NCBI GenBank assembly: GCA_963668115.1
Contig: OY764147.1
Span: 2,356,001-2,420,000 of the forward strand
Direction: 5' to 3'
Source: Plut-88900 sp963668115
GTDB taxonomy: Bacteria; Chloroflexota; Dehalococcoidia; Plut-88900
Length of the DNA: 64,000 nt
The notes beneath the pieces were generated by a model. That model had not been told where the DNA came from and did not search any database. It saw only the letters and a program-made list of their open reading frames with translations. Numbering within the stretch: the stretch's first letter is position 1; each line of letters begins with the position of its first letter. Made by a program: the position numbers and the translations under genes. Of this stretch, positions 1-10,242 are shown in pieces.

Positions 1-831
1 CAGGCTTCCCGACAGCACACCCAACCCCACATTCAACCGGTTCAACCTGGGGCCGCGGGGGTGGAGAGCACGGGTGTGGATGCTATTGTCACCGCTTCTA
101 GTCGGATGGGGGTGATGGGTCTCGGGGGTGGGGTGGTAGGCGACGTTGGGCTGGGCGATCCTACGCTCTCGCCTGTGCCCCGACGCCTCGGCCGTCAGCC
201 TCATCCCCTGCTGCATCCCCAGTGCCGTGATCAAAAATGCCGATATCACCACCATCCTGGCAGCGTTGCCGGTGAAGGGGTCGACCTCCCGCAATCCTTC
301 CCGCATGAAACCCACTCCCGTCACCCAAAGCGTCACTATGAACAAGAGCGTCAGGAACTTCCTGGGATTCAGCAGGCTCTTCTCGGGCTCCGTAGAAGAA
401 GACCCCGTCTGGCCCAGCAGGTAAATCCCGCCGATTACTAGGGCGGTTCCCAAGAGAGTCAGAAGGGTCACGTCCTCATCGAGGAGGAGGGCTCCCGCCC
501 CGACCATGAGCAGCGTGTTCAGGGCCTGGGCCATGGTGCTGGTCTTGGCCACGTCCACCGTGCGGATAAACCTGAGGAAGATCGTGTCCCCAACAAGGGT
601 GGTTATCAGGCCTCCGCCTACTATCAAAGCCAGGCTGTCGTAGGCGACAGAGGGGAGGTCGTCAGCAGCGCCGGCGGCGAAATAGAGGATGAGAAGGAAG
701 GTGGCTGCACCGGTGGTCCGTGTGGCGTTCAGCGACACCACGTCCATCCGTCGGGTGAGGTACTTGTTCAGGACGCTGCTGCAGGCGACTGTCGCCGCAG
801 CAAGCAGGGCCATCAGCTCACCGATGCCCAA
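1..831 (-). CDS. EamA/DMT-family transporter, first copy (partial)
   Basis: Inner-membrane carrier of the drug/metabolite transporter superfamily; the substrate cannot be read from sequence. The frame is open from 831 to the left edge, so the C-terminal half is missing. I chose TTG at 831 because AAAGGG lies 8 nt upstream and the first residues (GIGELMALLAA) align with the start of the next gene (PVGELAMLLAA). About five hydrophobic segments follow, with the family pattern FLRFIRTVDVAKTS. After the fifth or sixth segment comes a polar His/Pro/Arg-rich stretch of about 40 residues before hydrophobic sequence resumes at the edge, at the same place where the paralogue carries a larger insert. 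It lies about 20 nt downstream of that paralogue and is probably co-transcribed with it. Confidence 0.75.
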   Translation of the reverse strand, partial: MGIGELMALLAAATVACSSVLNKYLTRRMDVVSLNATRTTGAATFLLILYFAAGAADDLPSVAYDSLALIVGGGLITTLVGDTIFLRFIRTVDVAKTSTMAQALNTLLMVGAGALLLDEDVTLLTLLGTALVIGGIYLLGQTGSSSTEPEKSLLNPRKFLTLLFIVTLWVTGVGFMREGLREVDPFTGNAARMVVISAFLITALGMQQGMRLTAEASGHRRERRIAQPNVAYHPTPETHHPHPTRSGDNSIHTRALHPRGPRLNRLNVGLGVLSGSL

Positions 832-852
832 ATCACGCGCCCTTTCATGTCC

Positions 853-2250
853 TCATAGTACCACCAGCACGACTCCCACCACCGTTGCCCCTATCCCGGC
901 CAGTGTCTTCCAGCTTAACCTCTCTCGCAATACAAATGCCGACATCAGGGCTATCCAGACCAGCTGGGTGCTCATGAGGACCTGGGTCACGGCAAGCCCG
1001 ACTTTTTGCAGAGCCACGAGCATCAGGAAGCTGGCCAGCCCCATGGAAAGCGCTCCACTGACCACTGGGAACAGAACGGGGAGGAAACTCCTGCGCCCCA
1101 TCTTCATCACCCTGACTCTTCCAGTCCCGATGAGCGGACCCCCACCCCCGAGGGGTGGCCCTAACCCGACGCGCACCTTTTCATCGGGAGGATGCAGCGC
1201 GATTTCGACCCGCTGGGTCCTGGCCCAGTGACCCGTCCATCGTGCCGACGCCACCTCCGGCATGGCGGTGAGGGTGGCCTCCGGGGCGTACACGCCGGGC
1301 AGGTCTATCCGGAAACGGAGCCCTCCCCTCCCCCTTCCCTTCTCAACCTGCACGAGATCGCCGCCCAGTGCCCGGATACCTTCGCCAAGCCTGTCCAACT
1401 GCTCCCAGTAGACCGGCGGCCGGATGCGCGCCGGTATGTGCCGCACCGACGGCTGACGCGGCGCCCGGGGCTTGGCCCAGTAGGGAATATGCAGCATCCT
1501 GGGCCTGTAGAAAAGGTGAGCCAGAGGTCCCGGGCCATGCAACCGCGATGTTCTTCTCTGACGCCGGGCAAGGCTCTTGGGCGAGGGGGTGGGGGCGCGG
1601 GTGTCGCTGCCGAGCAAAAAGTCCATGTTGGTTGTCGCCATCATCGAAAGGACCAGAACCACCGGGACCAGTCTGACGGCGTTTACCAGGACTGCTCCCG
1701 CTTCATCCACCGCGAACTTCTGCAGGAGTGTTCCACCCGTCCAGGTCGCCACAATAAACAGCAGGACCAGCATTCCCTTCAGTCCCAGCCATTTGGCCTG
1801 GGATGCCTCCACCTGCCTCCTCTGTGAGAAGGTCAGCACGTACATCCCGACGACTATAGCCGCTATACCAACCAATCTGAGGGGGGAGGAGTCCTCCTTG
1901 AGGAGTACGAGCCCGATGAACACTGCGAGCAATGCCTGCAGGCCGCTCATGATTGGCGAGGCCTTACTGACGTCCACGGAGGTCAGAAACCGGAAGTAGA
2001 GGGGCATCCCGATGCACAGTGCAAGCACCGACCCTGCAGCGCTCAGCGCGAGGTAGGCCGTCGGGGTGTTTGGAAGCTTGGAAGCCTCGCCGGTGATGAA
2101 CGTCAGCACTAGGGCAAACAGCGCGCCGCCCGTCACCCCCAGCGCCGACATGGGCAGGGGAAGGAACCTGCGCGTCATTAGCTTGTCGATAACCGCCGTT
2201 ACGGCAAAGATGAAGGCGGCCAGCAGCATCGCCAGCTCTCCGACAGGCAT
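853..2250 (-). CDS. EamA/DMT-family transporter with a large central insert
   Basis: Ten-segment DMT-type carrier of unknown substrate. Residues 1-210 hold the first EamA repeat and the start of the second (FRFLTSVDVSKASPIMSG, VLLKED). Residues 385-465 hold the rest, ending in the usual LRERLSWKTLAGIGATVVG. Between them, at about residues 215-382, is an Arg/Pro/Gly-rich hydrophilic stretch of about 168 residues where family members normally have a short loop. The total of 465 aa compares with about 290-300 for the family. The insert contains segments that look foldable (YWEQLDRLGEGIRALGG, FRIDLPGVYAPEATL) but I do not recognise a domain. It lies just upstream of a truncated paralogue. The outer two thirds are a confident call; the function of the insert is unknown. 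Confidence 0.8.
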   Translation of the reverse strand: MPVGELAMLLAAFIFAVTAVIDKLMTRRFLPLPMSALGVTGGALFALVLTFITGEASKLPNTPTAYLALSAAGSVLALCIGMPLYFRFLTSVDVSKASPIMSGLQALLAVFIGLVLLKEDSSPLRLVGIAAIVVGMYVLTFSQRRQVEASQAKWLGLKGMLVLLFIVATWTGGTLLQKFAVDEAGAVLVNAVRLVPVVLVLSMMATTNMDFLLGSDTRAPTPSPKSLARRQRRTSRLHGPGPLAHLFYRPRMLHIPYWAKPRAPRQPSVRHIPARIRPPVYWEQLDRLGEGIRALGGDLVQVEKGRGRGGLRFRIDLPGVYAPEATLTAMPEVASARWTGHWARTQRVEIALHPPDEKVRVGLGPPLGGGGPLIGTGRVRVMKMGRRSFLPVLFPVVSGALSMGLASFLMLVALQKVGLAVTQVLMSTQLVWIALMSAFVLRERLSWKTLAGIGATVVGVVLVVL

Positions 2251-2497
2251 CCAGGTCAGCCTTTCTCCTGCTCTCTGGCGCCCACCTCGCCTCCCCTTAC
2301 CTTCATTCTGCTCATCTCATCCTTTCGATATCCGGTGGCGGAGGACGGTCACTACATTCCCATCGAGTCCCGGTTTTGAGCGCGTGAAACAATAGTCCCG
2401 AAGTGACCCGTTTACAATAGCAATTACGGTGAGTTTGGGAAGGGAAATCGGACTGAAATGACGGTGCACGGGACGCGGGAACCGGGCGGGGAAAGCC
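2251..2497. other. Intergenic spacer between EamA gene and rRNA promoter
   Basis: No coding frame with family resemblance and no clear terminator hairpin. It separates the divergently transcribed transporter pair from the rRNA unit. Confidence 0.5.
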
Positions 2498-2526
2498 TTG
2501 ACAGCCCTAGGGTGGCGTCATATACT
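2498..2526 (+). promoter_or_regulatory. Sigma70-type promoter of the 23S rRNA unit
   Basis: TTGACA at 2498-2503, a 17-nt spacer and TATACT at 2521-2526. Transcription should start near 2533, about 180 nt before the mature 23S 5' end. A near-consensus promoter directly before the 23S leader shows that 23S is an independent transcription unit. Confidence 0.85.
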
Positions 2527-2675
2527 TCCCGTTACACCTCAGACAGACAGGTATCGCCGGGACTTCCGGCTCAACACCCAATTGACGTACTGACAATCCA
2601 CAACAACCTGATGAGTACTCGGTAGCGGCTCGAGGAACATCGGGCCGCTTGTTTGTCTAAGGAGCACATTAACAA

Positions 2676-2698
2676 CCGAATAGAGAAGAACGTTCTGT
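2676..2698 (+). other. 5' arm of the 23S processing stem
   Basis: This 23-nt arm (begins CCGAATAGAGAAG) is complementary to 5866-5891, apart from a 3-nt bulge in the 3' arm. The two arms bracket the 23S gene and would form the long helix that RNase III normally cuts. Confidence 0.85.
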
Positions 2699-2713
2699 CC
2701 GGGTCTTAATGTA

Positions 2714-5850
<3,137 letters not shown>

Positions 5851-5865
5851 TGCATTAAGACACGC

Positions 5866-5891
5866 ACAGAACGTTCAACTTCTCTATTCGG
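5866..5891 (+). other. 3' arm of the 23S processing stem
   Basis: ACAGAACGTT, then CAA (bulge), then CTTCTCTATTCGG; complementary to 2676-2698. It starts about 15 nt after the mature 23S 3' end. Confidence 0.85.
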
Positions 5892-5897
5892 CACATG

Positions 5898-6061
5898 GCG
5901 CGGGGTGGAGCAGTGGTCCGCCACGGGCGGATCGGGCTGGAGCAGTGGTCCGCCGAGGGCGGATCGGTCTCGTAACCCGCCGCACCCGCGGATCGCAGAC
6001 ATCGCGGGGTGGAGCAGTGGTCCGCCGAGGGCGGATCGGGCTCATAACCCGCCGCAGACAT
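5898..6061 (+). repeat. Three broken copies of the tRNA-fMet 5' half with D-loop hairpin
   Basis: The tRNA 5' motif GGAGCAGTGG recurs at 5907, 5939 and 6011, before the intact gene (6070). In each broken copy the D-loop is followed by TCCGCC-NNN-GGCGGA (5917-5931, 5949-5963, 6021-6035) and then the anticodon stem 5' side TCGG. The third copy keeps the anticodon arm GGGCTCATAACCC. The second reads CTCGTAA in the loop. None has a T-arm or 3' acceptor strand; the second and third end in CAGACAT. They cannot fold as tRNAs. The same hairpin occurs at four intergenic places at 53-55 kb. Confidence 0.85.
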
Positions 6062-6136
6062 CGCGGGGTGGAGCAGTGGCAGCTCGTCGGGCTCATAACC
6101 CGAAGGTCGTTGGTTCGAATCCAACCCCCGCTACCA
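6062..6136 (+). tRNA. Initiator tRNA-fMet (CAT)
   Basis: A cloverleaf with acceptor CGCGGGG/CCCCGCT, anticodon arm TCGGG-CTCATAA-CCCGA, T-arm GTTGG-TTCGAAT-CCAAC, discriminator A and an encoded CCA. Position 1 is C opposite T at 72, so the first acceptor pair is mismatched, and the anticodon stem has three G-C pairs. Both are initiator hallmarks, and the anticodon is CAT. It lies 210 nt after 23S and is probably on the same transcript. Confidence 0.95.
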
Positions 6137-6141
6137 AGACA
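6118..6141 (+). repeat. 24-bp direct repeat, left copy (tRNA-fMet 3' end)
   Basis: Begins AATCCAACCCCCGCTACC and ends AAGACA. It covers the 3' side of the T-arm, the acceptor strand, CCA and 5 nt beyond. It is identical to 6968-6991. The arrangement resembles attL/attR of an element integrated at a tRNA 3' end, but no integrase is seen. Confidence 0.8.
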
Positions 6142-6147
6142 GAAAAA

Positions 6148-6179
6148 GGCCCCCGAGATTTCTCGGGGGCCTTGTCTTT
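6148..6179 (+). terminator. Rho-independent terminator of the 23S-tRNA unit
   Basis: An 11-bp perfect stem, GGCCCCCGAGA (6148-6158) with TCTCGGGGGCC (6161-6171), followed by TTGTCTTT. An A-run precedes the stem. Confidence 0.85.
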
Positions 6180-6219
6180 GCGGCCGGGCAATGTGGTTGC
6201 GGGGCCGACCGGATATTGC

Positions 6220-6248
6220 TTGACCATAAGCTGACGTATGGGTAGTAT
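6220..6248 (+). promoter_or_regulatory. Promoter of the VapBC-like operon, probably leaderless
   Basis: TTGACC (6220-6225), a 17-nt spacer and TAGTAT (6243-6248), then 7 nt before the ATG at 6256. Transcription would start at or next to the start codon, so the mRNA has little or no leader. This argues against the upstream in-frame ATGs at 6238 and 6247, which lie in the spacer and the -10 box. Confidence 0.65.
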
Positions 6249-6255
6249 GGGATAC

Positions 6256-6504
6256 ATGAAGACCACTATTGACATACACGACGAATTGCTTGCGCGCGCA
6301 AAGCGACATGCGCGCAATACAGGCCGACCACTTCGCGCAGTGGTTGAAGACGGTCTTCGGCGGGCGCTTTCGGCGGGGGATAATCACGAAGGGTACATTC
6401 TGCCCGACCATAGCATGGGTCAATCCGGGGGGAGAGACCCCCTGGAAGCGTACTCCTGGCAGGACCTCCGGGAGATCATCTACGGAGACCTTGAAGGCCG
6501 ATGA
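6256..6504 (+). CDS. VapB-type antitoxin
   Basis: Antitoxin that would bind its operator as a ribbon-helix-helix dimer and neutralise the PIN-domain ribonuclease encoded next. The first 40 residues (MKTTIDIHDELLARAKRHA, then RPLRAVVEDGLRRAL) have the strand-helix-helix pattern of VapB/MazE-like antitoxins. The acidic/aromatic tail (SWQDLREIIYGDLEG) is the usual toxin-wrapping part. The stop overlaps the toxin start by 4 nt (ATGA), so the two are translationally coupled. I set the start at 6256 from the promoter position and from where family members begin; 6238 and 6247 are alternatives. Confidence 0.85.
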   Translation: MKTTIDIHDELLARAKRHARNTGRPLRAVVEDGLRRALSAGDNHEGYILPDHSMGQSGGRDPLEAYSWQDLREIIYGDLEGR

Positions 6505-6941
6505 TCGCTCTGGATACAAACCTGCTTGTGTATGCGCACCGGCGTGAATCCAGACACCATCAGGCCGCCTTTTCGCTGTTACGGAGCCTAGCGGAAGGCA
6601 ACCATGCGTGGGCCATTCCCTGGCCTTGTTGCTACGAATTTCTCAGCGTTGTCACCAATCCTCGCATCTGGAGGGACAGCGCCACGAGTCCCGAGCAATC
6701 GTGGCGTCAGCTGGCGGCCTGGATGGATTCCCCCTCAATCCGCCTGATAGGGGAGACGGGGGACTTTCCTGCGATATTGGAGAGCTTTATACGACGCCCC
6801 CGCGTTATAGGAGGAGTTGTCCACGATGCGAGGATAGCTGCAATATGCGTGGCCCACGGTGCGGAAGCTCTGTTGACAAGAGATCGTGACTTCTCACTGT
6901 TTCCCGAACTCAAGACCCGGGACCCGATTGCGGAGGGCTAG
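6501..6941 (+). CDS. VapC-type PIN-domain ribonuclease toxin
   Basis: Toxin RNase; family members cut initiator tRNA or rRNA and stop translation. At 146 aa it has normal length. The acidic residues of the Mg-binding site are visible: D5 (MIALDTN), E46 (CCYEFLSV), D109 (VVHDARIAA), and D128 with D130 (LTRDRDF). It overlaps the antitoxin by 4 nt. The pair sits immediately after the gene for initiator tRNA, which is the target of some VapC enzymes. Whether it acts on this tRNA is speculation. The operon is enclosed by two copies of the tRNA 3' end. Confidence 0.9.
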   Translation: MIALDTNLLVYAHRRESRHHQAAFSLLRSLAEGNHAWAIPWPCCYEFLSVVTNPRIWRDSATSPEQSWRQLAAWMDSPSIRLIGETGDFPAILESFIRRPRVIGGVVHDARIAAICVAHGAEALLTRDRDFSLFPELKTRDPIAEG

Positions 6942-6967
6942 CGTAAGCGCACCGCATAGAACGGTCT

Positions 6968-6991
6968 AATCCAACCCCCGCTACCAAGACA
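6968..6991 (+). repeat. 24-bp direct repeat, right copy (orphan tRNA-fMet 3' end)
   Basis: Identical to 6118-6141. No tRNA 5' portion precedes it, so it is either the far junction of an insertion at the tRNA 3' end or the relic of a second tRNA copy. It lies 26 nt after the vapC stop. Confidence 0.8.
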
Positions 6992-7038
6992 TAAAAATGA
7001 CCAGCCAGTTGGGGGCTTTTGATAAGAGGAGGCAATCT

Positions 7039-7221
7039 ATGTTTAGAATCATTACCGAAAGCAGTGAAAACCACGACATTTCCATGATCGTATGTAAGAC
7101 TCCCTCCTTAGACGAGGCTTACCGGGCTTTTAAGGACGCATGCAAGAATCAAAGGGAAGGGGTAACCGTCATACTGTGTGCCACAATAGCAAGCGATGGC
7201 CCAGACGCTCCCAACGCCTAG
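7039..7221 (+). CDS. Small hypothetical protein (60 aa)
   Basis: I do not recognise it. It begins MFRIITESSENHDISMIVCK and continues with an amphipathic stretch (TPSLDEAYRAFKDACKNQ) and a beta-like VTVILCATI. ATG at 7039 has a strong ribosome-binding site (AAGAGGAGG, 7024-7032) six nt upstream. The in-frame ATG at 6997 has none and lies just inside the direct-repeat junction. A terminator follows 18 nt after the stop, so it is likely an expressed single-gene unit. Two Cys residues; no membrane segment. Confidence 0.6.
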   Translation: MFRIITESSENHDISMIVCKTPSLDEAYRAFKDACKNQREGVTVILCATIASDGPDAPNA

Positions 7222-7239
7222 CTATCAATGCCACGCGGA

Positions 7240-7275
7240 AAGGCCCCCGACGGCAGGCTGGTCGCGGGCCTTTTT
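7240..7275 (+). terminator. Rho-independent terminator
   Basis: AAGGCCC (7240-7246) pairs with GGGCCTT (7266-7272), extended inward by CGAC/GTCG after a C-C mismatch, and is followed by TTTTT. It ends the small gene at 7039-7221. Confidence 0.75.
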
Positions 7276-7317
7276 CTGTCTATTTGTGAGGGATACCGAA
7301 CCCGCGAGAGGGAATTT

Positions 7318-8598
7318 CTAATCCGTTAGCCAGAGGAAGCGGCGATCCTCCGCACCGTATCCGGGCTGGTGTATCAGGAGTAGACCCCGTTCATCCTCTG
7401 GTATCTCGAAGCAAACGCTGCCCTCTACCCGGCCTCCAGGGAAGATTTCACGATTGAGCTCGTCCGGAATGAGACCGCAATCCTCACTAAATGAGGTGTA
7501 TACCACCCTATTATTTCCAATGAGTTCGAAGTCATAGGCAGAGGATTCGACAGATTGCAAGGCATCCGAAGGGTTTGTAATTTCTAGCCGAATCATGAAG
7601 AAGCGGTTGCCCTCTCCAGGAGGATCGTTGTACCGATTTTCTGCATACACAAGCGACCATGCATCCGCTATTGTGCTGACAACACGAATCTGCGTACCAT
7701 CAGACCCCGTCATGACCTCGCCTTGCGCATATGCGTCGTCCAATGTACCTCCTGGCGGAGGAACCGGGTCACCAACACTATAGCCGATAAACGAGTCCCC
7801 ATCACGGTCAATTTCGTAGTGATAGGTCAAGAATACGTCTCCGCCCTGACTCATCTTAGCCTCGGCCTTGCAACGCAAGAGTTTAGCTGTTCGCTCTACT
7901 TCCTCAATCTTGTCGGTATACAATTTCAGGATGCGAGGTGAAAATGAACTCTCATTGTCTTCTGACAATTCGATTATTTCATCGATGAACCACTCATCAT
8001 TGCATGTTTGGGAGGAGGCTATCGTTAGCTTCACGGTGATGGTGAAGGTAGCGCGGACTGTGGGGTTTGAGTCGTCGTTGGCGGATATGGTAACCCTATA
8101 ATCCTTGGCAGAGGCTTGTGAGCTTATTGTGCCGACCACTTGGCCTGACTGGTATGAGAGGCCAGGGGGTAGGCCGGAAAGTCTCACGGCTGGAGTGTCC
8201 TCTGCATCGGTAACCGTTATATCAAAGGCTGTGATCGTCTCGCCCTGATCGTAGCTCTTGTTGCCAGGGTTAGTGATTATCGGTCGAGAGTTTGGTATTG
8301 GCGTAGGCGTAGGTACAGGTGTTGGGCGGGGTGTAGCAGTGGGTTCGGGGGTAGCAGTAGGCACGGGTGTAGAGGTAGGGCGTGGCGTTGCAGTGGGATC
8401 AGGAGTCTCAGTCGGAGCTAGCGTTGGAGTGGGCGTCTGGGTCGGAGTAGGTACAGCAGCTTCCGTGGGCGCGGCAGTAGCCACCGAACCAGGCGTTTCA
8501 GACGCACACCCGAACACCATTACCAGAATGGCAATCAGCGTTGCCGAGATGCAAAAGAGCTTGATGGTGGAGCGGAACGGGATTCCGGCTGTGTGCAT
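7318..8598 (-). CDS. Lipoprotein with Thr/Pro stalk, Ig-like domain and C-terminal beta domain
   Basis: Predicted secreted lipoprotein. A hydrophobic signal segment (about residues 13-29) ends in the lipobox VFGC, so Cys is probably lipidated. Residues 40-105 form a TPTPTPTP-like stalk typical of Chloroflexota surface proteins. Residues 105-190 look like a putative Ig/cadherin-like fold (YDQGETITAFDITVTDAEDT, GLPPGLSYQSGQVVGT), as in He_PIG domains. The C-terminal 130 residues resemble DUF4352-like beta domains (SLVYAENRYNDPPGEG, FFMIRLEITNPSD). Role unknown; probably ligand or surface binding. Codon use is A/T-richer than in neighbouring metabolic genes. I see no clear ribosome-binding site. 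Confidence 0.8.
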   Translation of the reverse strand: MHTAGIPFRSTIKLFCISATLIAILVMVFGCASETPGSVATAAPTEAAVPTPTQTPTPTLAPTETPDPTATPRPTSTPVPTATPEPTATPRPTPVPTPTPIPNSRPIITNPGNKSYDQGETITAFDITVTDAEDTPAVRLSGLPPGLSYQSGQVVGTISSQASAKDYRVTISANDDSNPTVRATFTITVKLTIASSQTCNDEWFIDEIIELSEDNESSFSPRILKLYTDKIEEVERTAKLLRCKAEAKMSQGGDVFLTYHYEIDRDGDSFIGYSVGDPVPPPGGTLDDAYAQGEVMTGSDGTQIRVVSTIADAWSLVYAENRYNDPPGEGNRFFMIRLEITNPSDALQSVESSAYDFELIGNNRVVYTSFSEDCGLIPDELNREIFPGGRVEGSVCFEIPEDERGLLLIHQPGYGAEDRRFLWLTD

Positions 8599-8873
8599 GG
8601 CAGGCCGCCTTTGCAGGACAGGTTATTGTCCGGCCCGCTAAAGGGGATGGCCTGTCGGAAACGCAGTGTCCCAACAAGGTGCCCCCTCGCGACGGGCAGG
8701 GTTTCCTGCTAGAGACACCGTTGCCAGCACTGGGGTCACAAGGGGGCATGGGAGAAGCCCATGCCTATACACCCTGGCACGGACGGTGCCCGGTGTCTGT
8801 CGCAGGGCGGAATCTAGCACAAACGCCTTTGCGTGTCGATACCCGGCAACCTCCCACCTGTCCAATACAAAAA
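8599..8873. other. Intergenic, no recognised gene; short hairpins
   Basis: No convincing coding frame. There are short inverted repeats such as CATGGG-AGAAG-CCCATG (8748-8764) and GGACA-GGTTAT-TGTCC near the lipoprotein start. It could be a long leader of the minus-strand lipoprotein gene. I could match it to no known riboswitch or small RNA. Confidence 0.35.
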
Positions 8874-8918
8874 GCGAGGAGCGGACGCCTTGGACGTCCG
8901 CTCCTCGCCTACTTTTTT
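8874..8918. terminator. Rho-independent terminator (14-bp stem, possibly bidirectional)
   Basis: GCGAGGAGCGGACG (8874-8887) pairs perfectly with CGTCCGCTCCTCGC (8895-8908). A T-run follows on the plus strand (CTACTTTTTTC) and an A-run precedes the stem (CAAAAA). It faces the 3' end of the minus-strand MarR gene. Confidence 0.8.
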
Positions 8919-8960
8919 CTTGTGGGGGTGGGTGACTGTTACGCCGTCAATGCGCCCGCA

Positions 8961-9422
8961 TTACTCGCTCTCCGTCTCCTCCCCGGCCTCCGCATTCGCA
9001 GCTATCTTCTGTATCGTGCGCATGAATACCAGCTTTTCCTTCTCGGACACTCCCCTCAGGAGCAGGGCGTTGACGGCCTGCAACCGCCGGCCCAGCTCGG
9101 GCATGAGGTCAAGCCCTTCCTTGGTCAGGCTCAGCCTCACCACCCGCCGGTCGCTCCGCAGTCGCCGCCTTCGGATCAGGCCCTTTTTAACCAGCTCGTC
9201 TACGTTTCTGCTTATGGAAGCGGAGTCGATAGGTACAATCTGCATCAACCCCGTAACGGTGTTGGCCTGTTGTTGAAAGCAGGCCTCCAGGATGCTCCAT
9301 TGCAGGGCCGTCAACTCGAAGGGCGCCAGTCTCTCCTCCACCAGCTTGGAATACGCGGATACCACCGTGGCCGCCAGGGGACCCAGGGGTGCGAAGGGAA
9401 TCGGGATCGAGCCGGGATTCAT
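8961..9422 (-). CDS. MarR-family transcriptional regulator
   Basis: Winged-helix dimeric repressor, 153 aa, normal length. The helix-turn-helix and wing are at about residues 40-105: LTALQWSILEACFQQ, then IDSASISRNVDELVKKGLI as recognition helix and RRRRLRSDRRVVRLSLTKEG as the wing with its usual Asp-Arg-Arg. Terminal helices form the dimer interface. The gene is divergent from the two methyltransferase genes at 9582-10896 across 158 nt, so these may be its targets (inference). The C-terminus is Glu-rich. Confidence 0.9.
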   Translation of the reverse strand: MNPGSIPIPFAPLGPLAATVVSAYSKLVEERLAPFELTALQWSILEACFQQQANTVTGLMQIVPIDSASISRNVDELVKKGLIRRRRLRSDRRVVRLSLTKEGLDLMPELGRRLQAVNALLLRGVSEKEKLVFMRTIQKIAANAEAGEETESE

Positions 9423-9568
9423 GAGTGGCGCAGCAACCTATGTTAAATCGATGTCCATCACCCGAACGTAGACTGTGCCATTATATTCGAGCCAATAAAG
9501 GTGACAAGGGAAGAAGGTGTATAGGCCATTTATTCTCCCGAGATTTTCCTCTTTTAGCGGCGAGGCTC

Positions 9569-9574
9569 TATAAT
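9569..9574 (+). promoter_or_regulatory. -10 box TATAAT, 7 nt before a start codon
   Basis: TATAAT followed by seven C residues and the ATG at 9582, which implies a leaderless transcript for the first methyltransferase. The -35 region is poor, which would suit an activated or weak promoter. Confidence 0.5.
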
Positions 9575-9581
9575 CCCCCCC

Positions 9582-10235
9582 ATGACCACCCCCGACACCC
9601 GAGACGTCGAAGAACGCTACCAGCGCTTCGCCGCCACCTACGACAACGCCATGAGCTGGCTGGACGGCGTCCGGGACGCCTCCTTCGAACACCTCGCCCT
9701 TAAGCCTGGGGAATCGGTGCTCGACCTCGGGTGCGGCACCGGCATCAGCTTCGAACGGCTTCACCGGGACGTGGGCCCGGAGGGTCGCATCATCGGCTTG
9801 GAGCTAAGCTCCGAGATGCTGGAGTTAGCCCGGCAAAGGGTCGAGCTCAACGGCTGGGACAACGTTACCCTCATCGAGGGTGATGCCAGCACCGTCGACA
9901 TCCCCGGCCCCGTCGACGCCGTACTTGCCTTCTTCGTGCCCGAGATTCTCTATTTGCCCCCCGCCGTTCGCCGCGCCCTGGACTCGCTATCGCCCGGCGG
10001 CAGACTTGTGGCCTCCGGCGTGAAGCACGCCCGCGGGCCTTTGGGCCCCATCTTCAATATCTATTTTCAAGCGAGATGGAGGACCTGGCGATGGGTGGGC
10101 ATGAAGCGCGTCGTCAAGAGGATGTTCGGCAGGGGCCAGCCGTATGACACCCTGCAAGCCGCCGCCTCCAACCTGGAGCTATGGGACTATTTTTACGGCT
10201 GTGTCTACGTAGCACGGGCAACGAGGGACGGCTAG
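9582..10235 (+). CDS. SAM-dependent methyltransferase, first copy
   Basis: Class I methyltransferase with a Rossmann fold; substrate unknown. Motif I is SVLDLGCGTGISFERL (about residues 45-60), then IGLELSSEMLELARQR, the Asp-containing VTLIEGDAST, and a motif IV-like DAVLAFFVPEILYLPPAV. The C-terminal part (VKHARGPLGPIFNIYF, RTWRWVGMKR) resembles UbiE-like phospholipid or quinone methyltransferases. At 217 aa it is the same length as the next gene, which is its tandem paralogue 7 nt downstream. Start at the first ATG, directly after a -10 box. Confidence 0.85.
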   Translation: MTTPDTRDVEERYQRFAATYDNAMSWLDGVRDASFEHLALKPGESVLDLGCGTGISFERLHRDVGPEGRIIGLELSSEMLELARQRVELNGWDNVTLIEGDASTVDIPGPVDAVLAFFVPEILYLPPAVRRALDSLSPGGRLVASGVKHARGPLGPIFNIYFQARWRTWRWVGMKRVVKRMFGRGQPYDTLQAAASNLELWDYFYGCVYVARATRDG

Positions 10236-10242
10236 CCTACCC

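Noticed and set aside
5892..6061. 5S rRNA after 23S
   Set aside because: The stretch consists of tRNA-fMet partial copies and hairpins; none of the 5S conserved segments is present.
8258..8641. Gly/Val-rich frame opposite the lipoprotein stalk
   Set aside because: It is the antisense of the Thr/Pro repeats and has no start signals.
8640..8870. Riboswitch upstream of the lipoprotein gene
   Set aside because: I compared it with remembered cobalamin, TPP, c-di-GMP and glycine consensus boxes and could not match any.
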